From Tipula vernalis (lineage: Eukaryota > Arthropoda > Insecta > Diptera > Tipulidae): a stretch of DNA of 64,000 nt. The stretch covers positions 69,242,789 to 69,306,788 of the forward strand of contig OY282558.1 of the NCBI GenBank assembly GCA_958295665.1. The letters run 5' to 3'. The notes beneath the pieces are model-generated. The model saw nothing but the letters and a program-made list of their open reading frames with translations, did no database searches and had not been told where the DNA came from. Positions 9,940 to 23,300 of the stretch are shown one piece after another. The position numbers and the translations under genes were made by a program. Position 1 is the stretch's first letter; the number at the start of each line of letters is the position of its first letter.

Positions 9940-11600
9940 GTAGAATTTACGAAAATTCTAAAAATTAAGGAATTTACCGAATTTTTGAAATTTGCTGGAT
10001 TCTTAGGCTTTAAGTAATTTATAGAGAATTTGGGGGATTTATGGAATTTTTAATATACATAAGTCAAATTTGAGTTTGTGGAATTTATAGAGCTTACAGA
10101 GTTAAAATAATTAGATGAAATCATAATTATGATCTACAAAATTTAAAGAATTTATAAAATTTATGGAATTTATCGATTTTACAAAATTTGTAAAATATAT
10201 CGCATTACAGACTTTGTAGAATGTATAGAATTTAAAGAACTTACTGAATTTTTATTTAGAATTTATAGAATTTTAGAAAATTTATAGAGAAATTGGGGAT
10301 TTATAGAATTTATTAGATATCATGGAATTTTTAAAATAAGTTTGTATTGTAAAATTTATGGAAGTTACGAAGTTAAAACAATTTTTAAGAGCTCACAGGA
10401 TCTACAAAATTTGAAGAATTTATAGAAAATTTGGGAGATTTAAAGAATTTATAGGAACTCAATGATAGAAATAGAATTTTATAATTTAATAAAATTTAGT
10501 TGTAATTATGGTTTTTAATTTTATAAAGTTTATAGATTATACCGCATTTACAGTGTGTATGAGATTTATAGAATATTCAATGGTTTGCAGAATTCAAAGA
10601 ATTTATTTAATTAATAGAAATTGAGGAATTTTAGAATAAGTAAAATTTGAGTTTATAGAATTTATTGAACTTACACAGCTAAAACAATTTATAGGAAATT
10701 AATTTATTAATTTATAGGAACTCATATGATCTACAAAATTTACAGAATTCTTAAAATTTAAGGAATTTATCGGTTGTATAAAATTTATAAAGTAAAAGTC
10801 CTATCGCATTACAGAGCTTGTAGAATTTATAGAATTTAAATAATTTACCGAAATTTAAAAATTTATAGAATTTAGAAAATTTGTAGAATTCCAAAAATTT
10901 ACAAAATTCATAGAATTTTTGGAAAAATTGTAGATCTGACAAAGTTGTAACAATTTATGGAGGTATTAGATCCTACAAAATTTAAAGAATTTATCGATTT
11001 CATAAAATTTATAGAACATGATGCATTTACAGAGTTTATATGATTTAGAGAATTTATGGGACTTCTATTATACAATTAACTGAATTATTCAACTGTATAG
11101 AATTTTTGGAATATAGTATATAGTAATTTATAAAATTAAAAGAACTTTCAGAATTCATAAAATTTATTGAACTGATAGAGTATATAAAAATTACAATTAA
11201 TTACAGTTCATAGAATTGATTGAATTTAAAGAATTTACCGAAATTAAAGGATTTATAAAATTTATAGAATTTTATAGAATTTGGGGGTTTATAGAATTTA
11301 CACATATCATGGCATTTTTAAAATAAGTCAAATATGCGTACGCAGAATTTATAGAACTTACCGACCGAATTAGAACAATTTATGAGTTAACCAAACTTAA
11401 AGAGATTATTAGATTTTTAGACTTTGTAGACTTATTGAGAATTGGGTAGATTTAAAGAATTTCCAGAAATCATTGAATTTTTATAGCAGGTCAAATCTAA
11501 TTTTCTAGAATTTGGAACTCATAGGATCTACAAAAATGAAAGAACTTACTGGATTTTTAGACTTTATAGGATTTAATAAGGTAAGACTATCGTGAAATTT
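9940..11600. repeat. Degenerate AT satellite based on GAATTTATA, with a ~300-bp higher-order unit
   Basis: About 1.6 kb is built from variants of GAATTTATA, GAATTTAAA and AAAATTTA at roughly 10-bp intervals. Longer landmarks recur. A TTGGGGATTTATAG-like string sits near 10025, 10290 and 11275. A GGAATTTTTAAAATAAGT-like string sits near 10050, 10324, 10634 and 11302. A TCGCATTACAGA-like string sits near 10200 and 10805. The spacings are about 270, 310 and 670, suggesting a higher-order unit of about 300 bp. Short frames with KFYKF patterns are by-products of the repeat. Confidence 0.7.
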
Positions 11601-12855
11601 ATAACAAATTGGCAAAAAAAAAACTTACAACAGCTAGGTAGATAGTGTAAATGATGACCTACAGCAAACCTATGTAAGTGATTGTTCGCTGAATATTAAC
11701 AAGGTATTATAGTAATCTACGCATACGTATCGATGCAATAAGATTGCATACTCACTTTATTACTTAGATTTCTTTACGATGTCATGACAATAATGAACCA
11801 TGCATGCGTTTTAGCAGTTGTAAGGTTTTTTGGCAATTTATCAAAGACTTCACGCTGTCTGAGGTAAGGCGTTTAAATGAAAGTGGATGACAAATTTAAG
11901 TTAATAACAAAATATATGCACACGTCTTTGCCTAAATTTATACGAATAAATATAGCTGTGGTAATTACTGACTACCAATTTCAGGGGGTAATTCATAATA
12001 AATCATTCAGTGAAAAATTGTAGCAATAATCGTAAACTAATTCAATATTGGTAGAAAACTGTTATTGCAGGAAAACCGAAACTGGAATAAAAATTCAATA
12101 ACAATATTAGCAAAACAAGGTACCGCTATGCAGTGGCCGTTATATCATCTGGATAACGAAAACTGTATACTGTAACTGGAAAACTGTATTAACAAATATA
12201 TTTTTCTCAGCTGTAAGTTTTTATACAGAAATGGGGCAGTTCTAACATCCAACCATGTAAAGCCAAAGAAGTCAGTCGTTCAAATAGGGGTAACTAATAT
12301 TTCTGTATATCTCTTTCTAAGCCCTTTCCGGATTTATCTCATCTGACTTCGATGGAATTTGGAATCAACGATTAGCTTTCAAGTGGTGGACTCTGTCAAA
12401 ATCCAGCGAAAGATCATCGGAAATTTTTCGGTACGCCGACTACTAAGCAGTAAAATGTTTAGCCTCAAACATATTCTAAGAACTTTTAATATTTATCTAG
12501 ACAGTGATTGGACCGAGCTTTTATATTAATCTCTTTGAGACATTTTTCGAACCAGTCTCTCTTCTCGGCACATAATTCGACCACATTGCTGAGAAAGTAA
12601 CCTCTTACAAAAATAATCCTGAAACTTGTCATACGCATCACAATGAATAAGTTAGGATAGTCCTCCATTGTACTCAAATAATCTTATTGGAAAACCATTG
12701 TTGTGATTGTTCTGGAACCATGGTTCGGTTATGTATATAAAAGGATGAATGATGTCGAATTGGATTATTAGGATTTGGCATGCGTTCGGTGAATATTAAA
12801 TAGTGCGATCCATAACTTAGATCGTAACAAAGCATTCACAATGCAAACATTTTTT

Positions 12856-12929
12856 ACAGGCTTTTATAAGTTTCCAACATAACGAACAAAAGATTTTATT
12901 CTTTATGTTGGAAATTCATACAAACCTGT
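12856..12929. repeat. Imperfect inverted repeat (27-nt arms)
   Basis: The arms 12856-12882 and 12903-12929 match at 23 of 27 positions (core TTTCCAACATAA), around a 20-nt loop. It could be a small foldback or MITE remnant. No target duplication was identified. Confidence 0.5.
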
Positions 12930-13060
12930 AAATTAAAAGTAAAAAGTTTTTTCATCGTGAATTCACTCTAAAATTGGACTACGTCCAATTGTGAATTATT
13001 GGGAATTATTTTATCTGTATTAGTATGATTCGCTAGTACATAACGCACAGTACATTTTGT

Positions 13061-13085
13061 ACAATTTACATAGAATGTAAATTGT
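13061..13085. repeat. Perfect 11-bp hairpin
   Basis: ACAATTTACAT and its exact inverse flank AGA. No function is suggested by context. Confidence 0.5.
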
Positions 13086-16000
13086 GGTATAATCAGTCCA
13101 GTCGCCGCGGCCTGATGAGAAGATTGATTTTTTCCTAATCATAAGCTCAACAGTTCGAAACTGGATTGAATTCTCTAACAATCTTCGGAACATATTAAAA
13201 TCATATAATTTAAAAAATTAAATAAATAGAATTCTTTTATTAGTCGGTTTCGTTGAATGATTGTTATAATTAACATTCAAAAAAAAAAATTAAAAAAAAT
13301 AAAATTATTGGGGATTAATTGTGTAAAGTAACAATAATATTATCTTCCTACGAAAGTGTTCAACATTTTGTACATCTCCTGGAAATGCGGCCAGAAGGAT
13401 GCAGATCTTTGTACATTTCATGAAGAGAAACCAAATATTTGCCACATCAAGGATTTGATCGAAGGGGCTTTCCTAACATATTTGCTGGAGTTTGTCCTCA
13501 GTTTGTAACTGGCATTTCTGAGATTGTCACTGGTTTTTGGGTTGTTTACTGCATTGGACCAGGTTTCGGCATGTATCTTTAGCGTTTTAATTTTTATTGT
13601 TCTGGTCTATTGATATCTGGGGGCTTCACTCCTTTGTGTCGTTGCAGTTGTAGTTATTTTTTTTCGTGCATTGGATTTTCCAAATCATTATATTTACGAA
13701 TATTTCGATTGTTAGAGACTATTCTGAGACCATTTATGGGGGTTTAATTTTGCATTTGATTGAACTTATTTAACTGGTTTTGTTTAGCAAGCAGATTATC
13801 AGCGCCTGAAGCCTTGCTTTCGACATGGTATTTTGCCTTGCTCTACGGCACTTTTACAATATATCACATCCAACTCACATTTTATTCCTCAATAAGTGAC
13901 TTAATAGTTATTTCGTTAAGTTCTTCATTCACATTGAACTATCATCAATGTTTAAATTAATCTTTTTTTGCTTTTGTTCATCTGCTGCACATTTGAAAGG
14001 CCCCTGATTTCGAAAAACCAAAAAAATGTTCACGATCTGTCCGGATGTCGGTATACCCAAAGCAGACTGTCAAAGCAGACAATTAAATAGATATATTGGA
14101 TTCTATAAGCCAAGAGGATCGGGTACCCGCCATACGAATTGAGGCAAAAGTATGTTGTTAATAACAATGCTTGAGGATTGAGTTGGACATTAAGTTTAGG
14201 GATGAGTCAATGGTTAAGTTAGGCTTGATTATGGGTTCGGTTGAGGGTTAAATTGAGAGTTGAGTGGTAGTTGAATAGGGGTTGAGTTTAAGATGCATTG
14301 GGTTGATGTTGGAGGTTATGTTGAGTCGTCTTAAAACGAGTTTTGGGACCCGTTTGTTGCTCCCCTTTTGTAAAGTCCAGTTGTTCTTTTCTGAAGATTC
14401 GTCCTGTCTCTAGCCCCTTTTTTGTTATATCATAGAGTATCTATTGGGAAACGAACGATAGAACGGGAACAAATTACGTCTAAAATATGTAACAAATTAA
14501 AGTACATAAGACTTGACAACAACAACAACAGACAATACTTTAATATTTTCTAATTAAAACTGTGATTTTTGTCCGTCCAGCAAATCGGATTAAACGATAT
14601 CCATAATCCATATGTCCATCAATCATAAATGACCAAACAAAAAAAAGGACAACAACAACAACAGCAACAAAAATGTTGGAATCGTGTGGTTTTTGTATTT
14701 TCCTTAAAACTAAATAAATGTTTGTCGTATATAGGTTTAGGTATGCTGGAAAGATTATCATTGTCGTCCATCGTCCATCGTAGCATAAATTTAATATAAA
14801 ACATAAATACACGTAACACAATTACCAATCAATGTTTCAAGGTCAATCATATGATAATCTTTTATGCAATAGCCATTTATATGCAGATAGATGATGTAAA
14901 TAAGATTTATGTACCGTTTATGTATAAGTGACATGCAGCGCATACATACATACATTCACTACATAAATAATTATGTCTTGTATTACAGATTTTTTTTAAT
15001 GATTTGAAGTGCGCACAAAAACCCCCATAAGCGCACGCACACAATTTAACAAAAAATAAAAAACGAGGGGTAAAATCGTTACACAAAACAACCAAGGAAC
15101 CAATATATCGGGTACAACCGGAACATAAAAAATCAAAAAAAAAATCGGCGCATGGCGTCTTCAGCGCCAATGTCGGTTGCAACCAAACAAAAAAAAAAAC
15201 CGAGTACATATTTCGCAAGGTTTAACAAATGTTGGGTTGTTACTGCTTTTCGATGTGACGACGATGATGGTACACAATTAATTTTGCAGCAGCTCGTCGT
15301 ACACCCGACAACAACAACAATGTTATATGCTTTTTGTGTGAGGTTATTGTTGTTGTTGGTTTTGGTTTTTGTACTTTTTAAAACACTGAATCATAAGTCA
15401 TTTCCAGGAATTCAGGATTTTTATGGCAAATTATTGTTGTTGTTATTGTTATTTGTTGTTTATATTCTATGTGTGCTCATTTTATAAATTTTGTGTACAA
15501 AATCATTTTTTCATGTTACATACTTACATACAAGCACACAAAAAAAATGTTTTTTATGTTTTTTTTTTGGTCCATATAGTTTATGATCTCTACAAGACAC
15601 ACAGCAGATTCGAGATTCGTACATAACATGTATGGTACACAGACACACGACAACAATTTGTAAAGCTTATCATCAAATTTGGATGTTATTAAGGGTTCAG
15701 GGTGAAACACTATATATATGTACGAGTGTGTACGTAGTATATACATATGTACGTGGGTGTATAGGAAATTTAAAATTATTCATGCTGGAATTAAATAAAA
15801 TAAATGAGAAGGATTGACTGGAAAAAATTTGGTACAGACATTTCGCCACTTGAAATACGAGAATCTTGCCCCGTTTACATTGTATGATTTTTAATTTTTG
15901 TTTTTATGTTTCTTCTCTGTACATCTGCTTATGATTATTTTTTATTGTTTGCTTCGTTTAATCTTAAGCCGCTTAAATTATTGAGGAGATTTGCTTAGTC

Positions 16001-16282
16001 ATAAAACCTATCAAAATTGGCGTATTTCAATTTGATGAGTTTTAATAACGTGTGGCTGAAGTGTTTATGAGTTTTTTTTTGTTTTATTTTATATAAGAGC
16101 ATAGGTTGGTAATAATATGCATTCGTTACACAGGGACGATGCAATTCAGCATGTTTGATTTAAATGGGCTGCGATTTCTGGAATATGGTCAACTGGAGTG
16201 GAGTTTGGTTATTTTTATAGCCGATTATATTGAAATTCACTGCAGGAATTTACACGGCGAATATCAGCATAAGTGACCGCTG

Positions 16283-16441
16283 TGAAGTTTTTCACTGAAA
16301 GTGTAGCTACACAAATTCATAAAAAGTGTAAACAAAAACTGCACTCTTTTTGTTTACACTTTTCTTGAATTTGTGTAGCTACACTTTTTTGTTTACACTT
16401 TTTGTAAATTTGTGTAGCTACACTTTCTGTGAAAAACTTCA
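16283..16441. mobile_element. Short inverted-repeat (MITE-like) element
   Basis: The arms 16283-16337 and 16386-16441 are inverse copies starting TGAAGTTTTTCAC, each containing the palindrome GTGTAGCTACAC (16301-16312 and 16412-16423). A further copy of the inner arm (16351-16384) sits between them. No clear target duplication was found. A partial copy of the same end lies at 16655-16705. Confidence 0.55.
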
Positions 16442-16654
16442 TACCGATCTTCTATGCTAGCATTTTCTGTTTAAATTCCTAAATTAAGGGAAATAACCCT
16501 CCTTTTTTGGCACTCGCTACACAATTGTGTAATGTTCGAACATAAAACGAATGTAGCCCAGAATTGTGCAGAATAGTTAATTACTTTCAAAAATTACCAA
16601 TCGAAATCTATAATAGGACTAAATTAGTTTTAATTATGATACAATTTTTTCTTT

Positions 16655-16705
16655 TTTTTATTACATTTTTTGTAAATTTGTGTAGCTACACTTTTTGTGA
16701 AAAAT
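16655..16705. repeat. Second partial copy of the 16.3-kb MITE end
   Basis: TTTTTGTAAATTTGTGTAGC, then TACACTTTTTGTGAAAAA, reproduces the right arm of the element at 16283-16441, including the palindrome at 16680-16691. Only one end is present. Confidence 0.5.
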
Positions 16706-17399
16706 GTCGATCAATGGAAGTCAGAATTCAAATAATTGTTGTTAAAGGAAAGTATTTTGTCACCGTCTTACTGCAGAGTCATTTTAACTTCGCCATAGAT
16801 GCTCCAGCTTGCGTTCGTACAAAATATACAAGTTCCGGTGGCTCACTGGGAGATTTGAACTTATTAAGAAAGCACGAGTAGAATAAGAAATTATACCTTA
16901 GCTTTGTCCTAACGTTAAAAAACAATTTTTGGTTTTGAACAGTGACATGACTGTAAAATAAATACCCTTATTTAGAGCCAATAAAATTTTTATTTATAGT
17001 TTTAATTTTTTGGACATTTTTTTATTATTATACTCCTTGATAACGTCGAAAAGTTATTTCATACAAAACAATAAAAAATGAGGAATAAGCATAAATAAAA
17101 ATTTTATTAAACATAAAAAAGTTTAATTAAATTAATTTAAAAAAAAAAAAATATTTAGAAGTACCATGTTCGATTTATTAACTAAATTTTTTCCAAAATA
17201 ATTCAAAATTCGAGCATATTATGGTATTTGAAAAGACTACAGTAGTCAAATAATTTTAACATACGACAAACAGTGTCGATTTGAAAACTCGATTTTTAAA
17301 TCAATTGGTTTTAAATGCAATGTTGAGAATTCCAGTAAAGGCTGAAATCTGAAAATTCAACACATGTTAATCCACGCTAAATGATGGTGGATTGGCGTC

Positions 17400-17950
17400 T
17401 ATTGGAGGAGAGGGGACCAAAGTTGAGAAGATTATTCTACCAGCTCTCTTCGTGATGGGTACAATTGTATAAGGTGTAACCTGATCACAATTCGCCAATA
17501 TACGTGCTGCCTCCACGTCGCCTCAGGCTAAAGTACGGAGCTAAAGGAGAAACCCTTGACAAAAAACCCTAATTTAAGGTAGAATAGCATATGCCGATGG
17601 ATGAATGGCTGACAGGTTAATCAGTCCGGACAAGTAAGCGGACTCTGGATATCAGGCGCCCTCCAGTTTTATTTAGCCTTCCAGTAGTAAAGGTAGGTGA
17701 CCTACAAGCGACTTTCTAAGAAGGGGCAGGGCTAGGAATATACGGAAGTGGGACAGCCCTTTCGAAGTCCTTGGGTTCTAATGTTACCGTCTTTCTAGCA
17801 GAACTACATGCTGTAGTGAACATCTAGGACGGAGAGCAATAAGTCCAGATAGTATGTATCACTTACTGGCTGGCAGTATTATCAGGTTCATTAAGAGCCG
17901 GAATATTGACTGGACGTACAATTAAGCGGGGTGCAGAAAAATAAAAACTT
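17400..17950 (+). pseudogene. Second copy of the RNase H LINE, internally deleted
   Basis: The frame GAGLGIYGSGTALSKSLGSN then VTVFLAELHAVVNI at about 17727-17828 is the N-terminal half of a LINE RNase H (IYGSGxxxS ... FxAELxA). It passes directly into SPDSMYHLLAGSIIRFIKSR at about 17845-17905. That piece aligns with STDSMYLVPGSSIIRFIKSL at about 8775-8840 in the copy at 8.2-8.8 kb. The intervening RNase H C-terminus and zinc region are therefore missing. Upstream, from 17400, there are further degraded ORF2 traces with many stops. Confidence 0.55.
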
Positions 17951-18169
17951 CCCAAACGAAATAGGCGAGTACTGATTGAAGGACCTGGTTGAGCTAAAAT
18001 TCAGAAATTAGACAGTTTATTAAGGATAATTCCACATATAATTACAAACTTGCCAAATTAGGAATTGGAAAAAGAATTTCTTTCGGAGTTTAGTCAATTA
18101 AAATTGGTCAATTCATTTCAATAACAAGCAATGTTGAAATCAATTTGGTTGAATTTTTGCGGGTACACC

Positions 18170-18460
18170 ATAATCAGCAGGAACACTAAGTTTAAGTTCT
18201 TTTAATATTTTGACTAATATTGAGGCGTAGAGTCATTATAGGCCTAAACATTTTGCATGTACTACAGGCATTGATTCTGAGGAATCATTTATGTAATCTA
18301 TATTAGGATCATAGTTGAATGCCGATAATATTTGATTAGTCCACTGACTGGGATTTTGTAACAAATTGTTATTGACTGTGCTAACTCCATGAACCGATCT
18401 CAATCTGCGTTCTGCGCAGCGTGTATTCTCGGATGCAAGTCATTCTAATCTTAAAAGTTG
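18170..18460 (-). pseudogene. Possible Helitron replicase N-terminal remnant
   Basis: Minus-strand text reads ENTRCAERRLRSVHGV, then QWTNQILSAFNYDPNIDYI and SMPVVHAKC. It loosely resembles the region ahead of the Helitron Rep domain (arginine-rich run, then AFxYxPxxDY, then xVxCxxC). Stops are present and the match is weak; it may be another transposon protein. It joins directly to a Jockey-type ORF1 piece on its right. Confidence 0.28.
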
Positions 18461-18469
18461 TAGCTCAAT

Positions 18470-18921
18470 TGCTCCTCGTAAAGCTTGACTTTCCCGATTT
18501 GCCGTTATGTTGATTGGTGGTGGTACCTTTGCTTTCTTGTTCTCGCATATTTTGCTGATTATACACCTGGTTTTGAAGTTTGGTTTGATGCTACAATTTC
18601 TGGAGAAAATTCGGCCTTCCTCTTTTTGAAGGTCGTTTCTCACAGTTCTTTTTTAGGATCCAGTCAGTTTCTTCTCTTAATTCTTCTTTGCCAGTGTCTA
18701 ACTCTGTAGCACACTGTTCCTCTGGATTCTTAACTTGCAAAGCATTTTTTTTTACGAAACTCTGTAAGCATCCCGTCAGGTTCCTGTGATTGTGAAAAAA
18801 TTTTCAGTTTCTCATTTTCTAATTTAAGATATTTAACTTCGTTAATTAACTCCGATGTAGTTTTTTCAACCTCACACTGTTGTCTACTCAACACTTCTAG
18901 TACATTGACAGGTGGTGCCAT
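18470..18921 (-). pseudogene. Jockey-type LINE ORF1 fragment
   Basis: The frame starts at 18921 (MAPPVNVLEVLSRQQCEVEK), followed by a coiled-coil-like LENEKLKIF region. It then shifts frame through a basic stretch to ENKKAKVPPPINITAN near 18490. The VPPPINIT segment corresponds to the KKVPRPPPVIITN segment of the ORF1 at the left edge of the window, so both have the same architecture but come from different families. The PRE_C2HC and knuckle domains are absent and the frame is broken at least twice. Confidence 0.5.
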
Positions 18922-19039
18922 TTATTGGTAAATTCCGCGGTTTCATATAAACACACCTGGTAAAGACTTACATCTCTAACTGTATCTGTTTACTCAATAT
19001 TTATACCATTTAGGTATAAGGGAGTCTTTCTTTCATTCA

Positions 19040-19943
19040 ATAATAGATCAGGCGATGATTGTTAGGCAGTCGAACGCGTTACTAAAGTTCAGTAGAACAG
19101 GTGCAGATACTTTTAATGCCATCGAAAACATGCAACATGGCGGTTTCAGTGCTGTGGTGAAGCCTATACGCAGATTGGAATTTATGTAATAACTGGTTTT
19201 GATCAAAATGTGAAATAATTTGTCTCTGTAATATCCGTTCAAAAACTTTAGATAAACATGGTAATATATTTATAGGACGGTAACCCGCGACATCTTTAGG
19301 ATTACTGTTTTTGAGAACAGGAATTATTTTTGTAATTTTCAACATGCCGGAAATGTATAAGACTTGATTATTGTATTAACAATATTGAAGAGATAAGGGG
19401 CAATGACTGGGAAGATAACTTTAATAAACCTTAAGGGTACAACGTCATGACCAACGGAGTTAGATTAAGATAAAAATTACTAAATATGAAATCACCATCG
19501 AAAATATTTAATAAAGACGCACTGGAAAATAATATTTGGTGTTTTTTTTGTTACTCAGCCCTAAGTTTTGTACATTAGCCCAAAATGTTTTACTATAGGG
19601 ATATTCTGGTCAATCATTCTGGTCGCTAAATTCCTAGCCCTTTGCTATTCGTTGCGAGAAAAAATTGTCGATGTCAATTTTCGCATAGATTGCATCCCAG
19701 AAGAGCAGTCCATCAGAGTTCTACTATTGTACTTACACATCATGATCCGACCCAATCGAAATTTGATTGAAGAAATGTATGTTACTTGTGTTAGTGATTA
19801 GCAATTCTAACAGAGAGGAAGATGCGGTAGCTTTCGAGTAATACGTGGGTTCTTTGTTAATAACGTCCAATGAAAAACTGTTTAATAAAAATTTAAAATT
19901 TCTAGTGGATAAGTTACCACATATAATAATATTTAAATAAGTA

Positions 19944-19945
<2 letters not shown>
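19040..19945 (-). pseudogene. LINE ORF2 fragment: endonuclease end to reverse transcriptase start
   Basis: Reading right to left, [32 protein letters not shown] and [20 protein letters not shown] form the C-terminal half of an APE endonuclease (ICGDFN- and SDHDV-like ends). A linker with stops includes FWANVQNLGLSNKKN. The RT start then follows at 19345-19082: ITKIIPVLKNSNPKDVAGYR, PINILPCLSKVFERIL, FQSAYRLHHSTETAMLHVFD and LLNFSNAFD. The last corresponds to the first RT aspartate region (LLDFSKAFD). The copy stops there, before the FADD core. Jockey/CR1-type order; several frameshifts; not functional. Confidence 0.65.
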
Positions 19946-20324
<379 letters not shown>

Positions 20325-23300
20325 GGTGAAAAATACGTCAAATCACAAATTTGGTGTATGGGACCAGAAGTCGTGTTTAAATTTTTTATTTTTTATGTTT
20401 TCAATTGGTAGTACTAGTTAAAAAAAACATTTTGTAGAAAATGATTTTTTGTTGTTGTTCTTTAAAATACAGGGTGTCAAATTTTGAGAAAAATGATGAA
20501 CATGATATTGTGTTTATGGCTATAAAAGGAAAAATAAATATCCGATATTTATGATATAGGGCTCGTTTTAAAGGTAAGTTAATACGGATTAATACAAAAA
20601 TATAAAAATGGTAAGTTTTTTAATTTCTTCATTTTCAAATTTCCCGTCAAAATTTAATTTTTGAATTTTCTCAATGATCCAATTTTTTTTTTAAAATTTT
20701 ACGTCCTTTAATTCTATTGAACATACTTAAAACTCGCGCTAGTAAAAATTTTCGTTTTCATGTAAAATACGTTTAAGTATAAAAGATTTACCCGTTTTTG
20801 GAATACAAAATCAAATTGTTGTTATTTTCAATTTTTAACTAATTTACGCTCGACCTGATAATGTAATTGTTTAAAATTATTTCGTCGATCTTTAGTATAT
20901 TCCTACTTCTAATAGAAAATTAAAAAAACAAAGAGGAAAAAATTTGTAACAGTCCGTTCATAAACTACCTAATGTTATTTTGGGCCATTCTTAACTCCGC
21001 CTCTCTCACTCCTTTATCACAAGTCGTCACAAAACTAAATATGTGAGCAATGATGTAATCATTTAAGAACATGAAGTAAGTGGTATATTAAAGAAATACG
21101 CCTCTAACGATATACCTGCAAATTATTGTATTATGTCATATAGTATTCACCTGTTACTCCGGAGACATCATCAACAGTTAATGACGAGAATATTTCGAGT
21201 ATGAGTGAAACTGAGGAATGTCAAATAAAAAGTGCTCTCGTTCGTGAAAAACTTAATAAGATATTACCAGATATTGGCATGTCCTCTATATATTCAAGTA
21301 AGTTGGAATCCAGGCAATATCATGAGCAGAAAAAATTATTAAATTTAACTACCACATCACCGATATCATCAACATCTTTGGTATCTGGAATAGAACCTCT
21401 TTTGATTCACTCAGAGGAAAATCATTATAAGGCACTTCTATATGATGAATTCATGGATAAACTAAAAATCAAATTCCGACATTTGGAGAAAAATTGTGAT
21501 AAAATACAGCTGCTGTCTACCCTGCTGAAATCTCTAACTATACAACAAATCCAGGAAGAATTCAACACAACCCAACATATGGTACGGACAGCCTTCCAGC
21601 ACGCAAAGTTGGAAAACGGATCAGTGATGAACTGAGGCATTCAGTGCTAGAATATTATAATGATGATGAGTTTAGTTTTATGAGAGCTACAAGTTGAAAT
21701 TTAACGATGATAAATAAAAAAAAATTAGATTTTTAAATTTTCTCTGCTACGTCCTAAAAATTGTGTTCAACCAGGAAGCAGCGGAACGCATACAGTTTGC
21801 GTTTGTATAATACATCAAAATGTCAAATTAATTATTCATGGAAATAGGATGGAAACTGTCACCAATGGAAAAATTTCGCGATACTAGGACTGCATTTCAT
21901 TAATACTATGTAAAGATCCTAGATCAACATGTTATCTTCTGCAATGCGAGAACTGCCCAGGATTGGATAATTTTCGCGAATATTTGAAAAACGCATTTTT
22001 GGACAATAATTGTCTGGATGCTGAATTATCGTTTAGTCAGAGGGTTTCAACTGACCGATGCAACTTGGAAAAATATTCAAAACCATTAGACGAATTTCTG
22101 AATTACTTCATAATTAAGCTGAAAAATTTCATTCCTCATTACTTTATATCACTAGCACAATCCGATTTCATAAAAAATAAAAAGTTAACTGTGGAGCCAA
22201 CAGAGGTACTTGTTTCTTGTGATTTTGCAGAAAGTTAGGCATTTATAATGCAAAATGTAGCACAGGGTTTTCATTGAAACAACAAAACAACCGACTATTT
22301 ATCCATTTATAATTTACAAAACTGAGGGAGGGATATTGCAACACTACAGCTTCATTATAATATTAGATTGTCTTCATCATGACGCTGTAGAAGTTCACTT
22401 GTTCATAGAAAACTTATTGCAGTTTTTGAAAACAAAAATTCCGGATTTATCTAAAATTTATTACGTCACAGATGGTGCAGTAACACATTATAAAAATAAA
22501 AAAAATTTATGAATATAACTAAACACAAAGAGGATTTTAGAGTTGATTGTGAGTGGTATTATCACGCAACTGCTCACGGAAAGGGACCATGGCATCCAGA
22601 GCCAGTCTCACCAAAGAATATGATGGTGACATAACCAATGCGGAGGAACTTTTCAATTGGACTAAAACATTGAAAACTGATATGGATTTTGAATTTTGTT
22701 CAGAGATACTGAATATAAATTGAAACAAATCAAACTAGGCAGTAGATTAGAGAAATTGAAAACAATAAAAGGGACTCGCGATTTTCATGCGGTTATACCT
22801 TCAACAGAAGGCTACTTAAAATGTAAAAAATATTCAAATAGTGAAGATTATATAACATGTAATATCTTTAAATTTCTATCCTTATTTTGTAATAAATTTT
22901 TGTACTGTCAATATTTTTTTTTTTTTTAAATTTAATTTTTAATCACAAAAACGAGTGAAAAAATTAACCTGGAAAAATTAAATAAAATCAAGTTTTTCTA
23001 AGAGGACCAGAAATCTACAATTCGAATTGTGAAATTTTCAAAATAGGTAGAGTAAACGTATTTTTCACGAAAACGAAGCAATGAAAATGAAGAAATTAAA
23101 GAACTTACCATTTTTATATTTTTTTATTAACCCGTATTAATTTACCTTTAAAACGAGCCCTATATCATAAATATCGGATATTTATTTTTCATCAGTTTTC
23201 TCAAAATTTGACACCCTATATTTTAAATAACAACAACAACGCAAAAATTACGTTCTACAAATTTTTTATTTTAATTAAGACTACAAATTCAAAACATAAA

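Larger units (their letters stand above)
11600..16260. other. Gene-less AT-rich stretch with short inverted repeats and trinucleotide runs
   Basis: No gene, RNA or element end is recognised. Notable texture: an imperfect hairpin at 12856-12929, a short perfect hairpin at 13061-13085, loose GTTGAG repetition at about 14160-14335, CAACAACAACA runs at 14517-14530 and 14650-14670, and GTT-rich DNA at 15340-15460. Frames of 60-110 codons at 14.5-15.8 kb follow these simple runs and do not look coding. Confidence 0.45.

Noticed and set aside
10751..10942. 63-codon frame rich in lysine, phenylalanine and tyrosine
   Set aside because: Translation of the GAATTTATA satellite.
13380..13600. Possible coding remnant near 13.4-13.6 kb
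   Set aside because: Somewhat less AT-rich, but no frame gave a family match on either strand.
14540..15817. Several 60-110 codon frames on both strands
   Set aside because: They follow (CAA)n/(GTT)n and A/T runs, lack domains and overlap on both strands.
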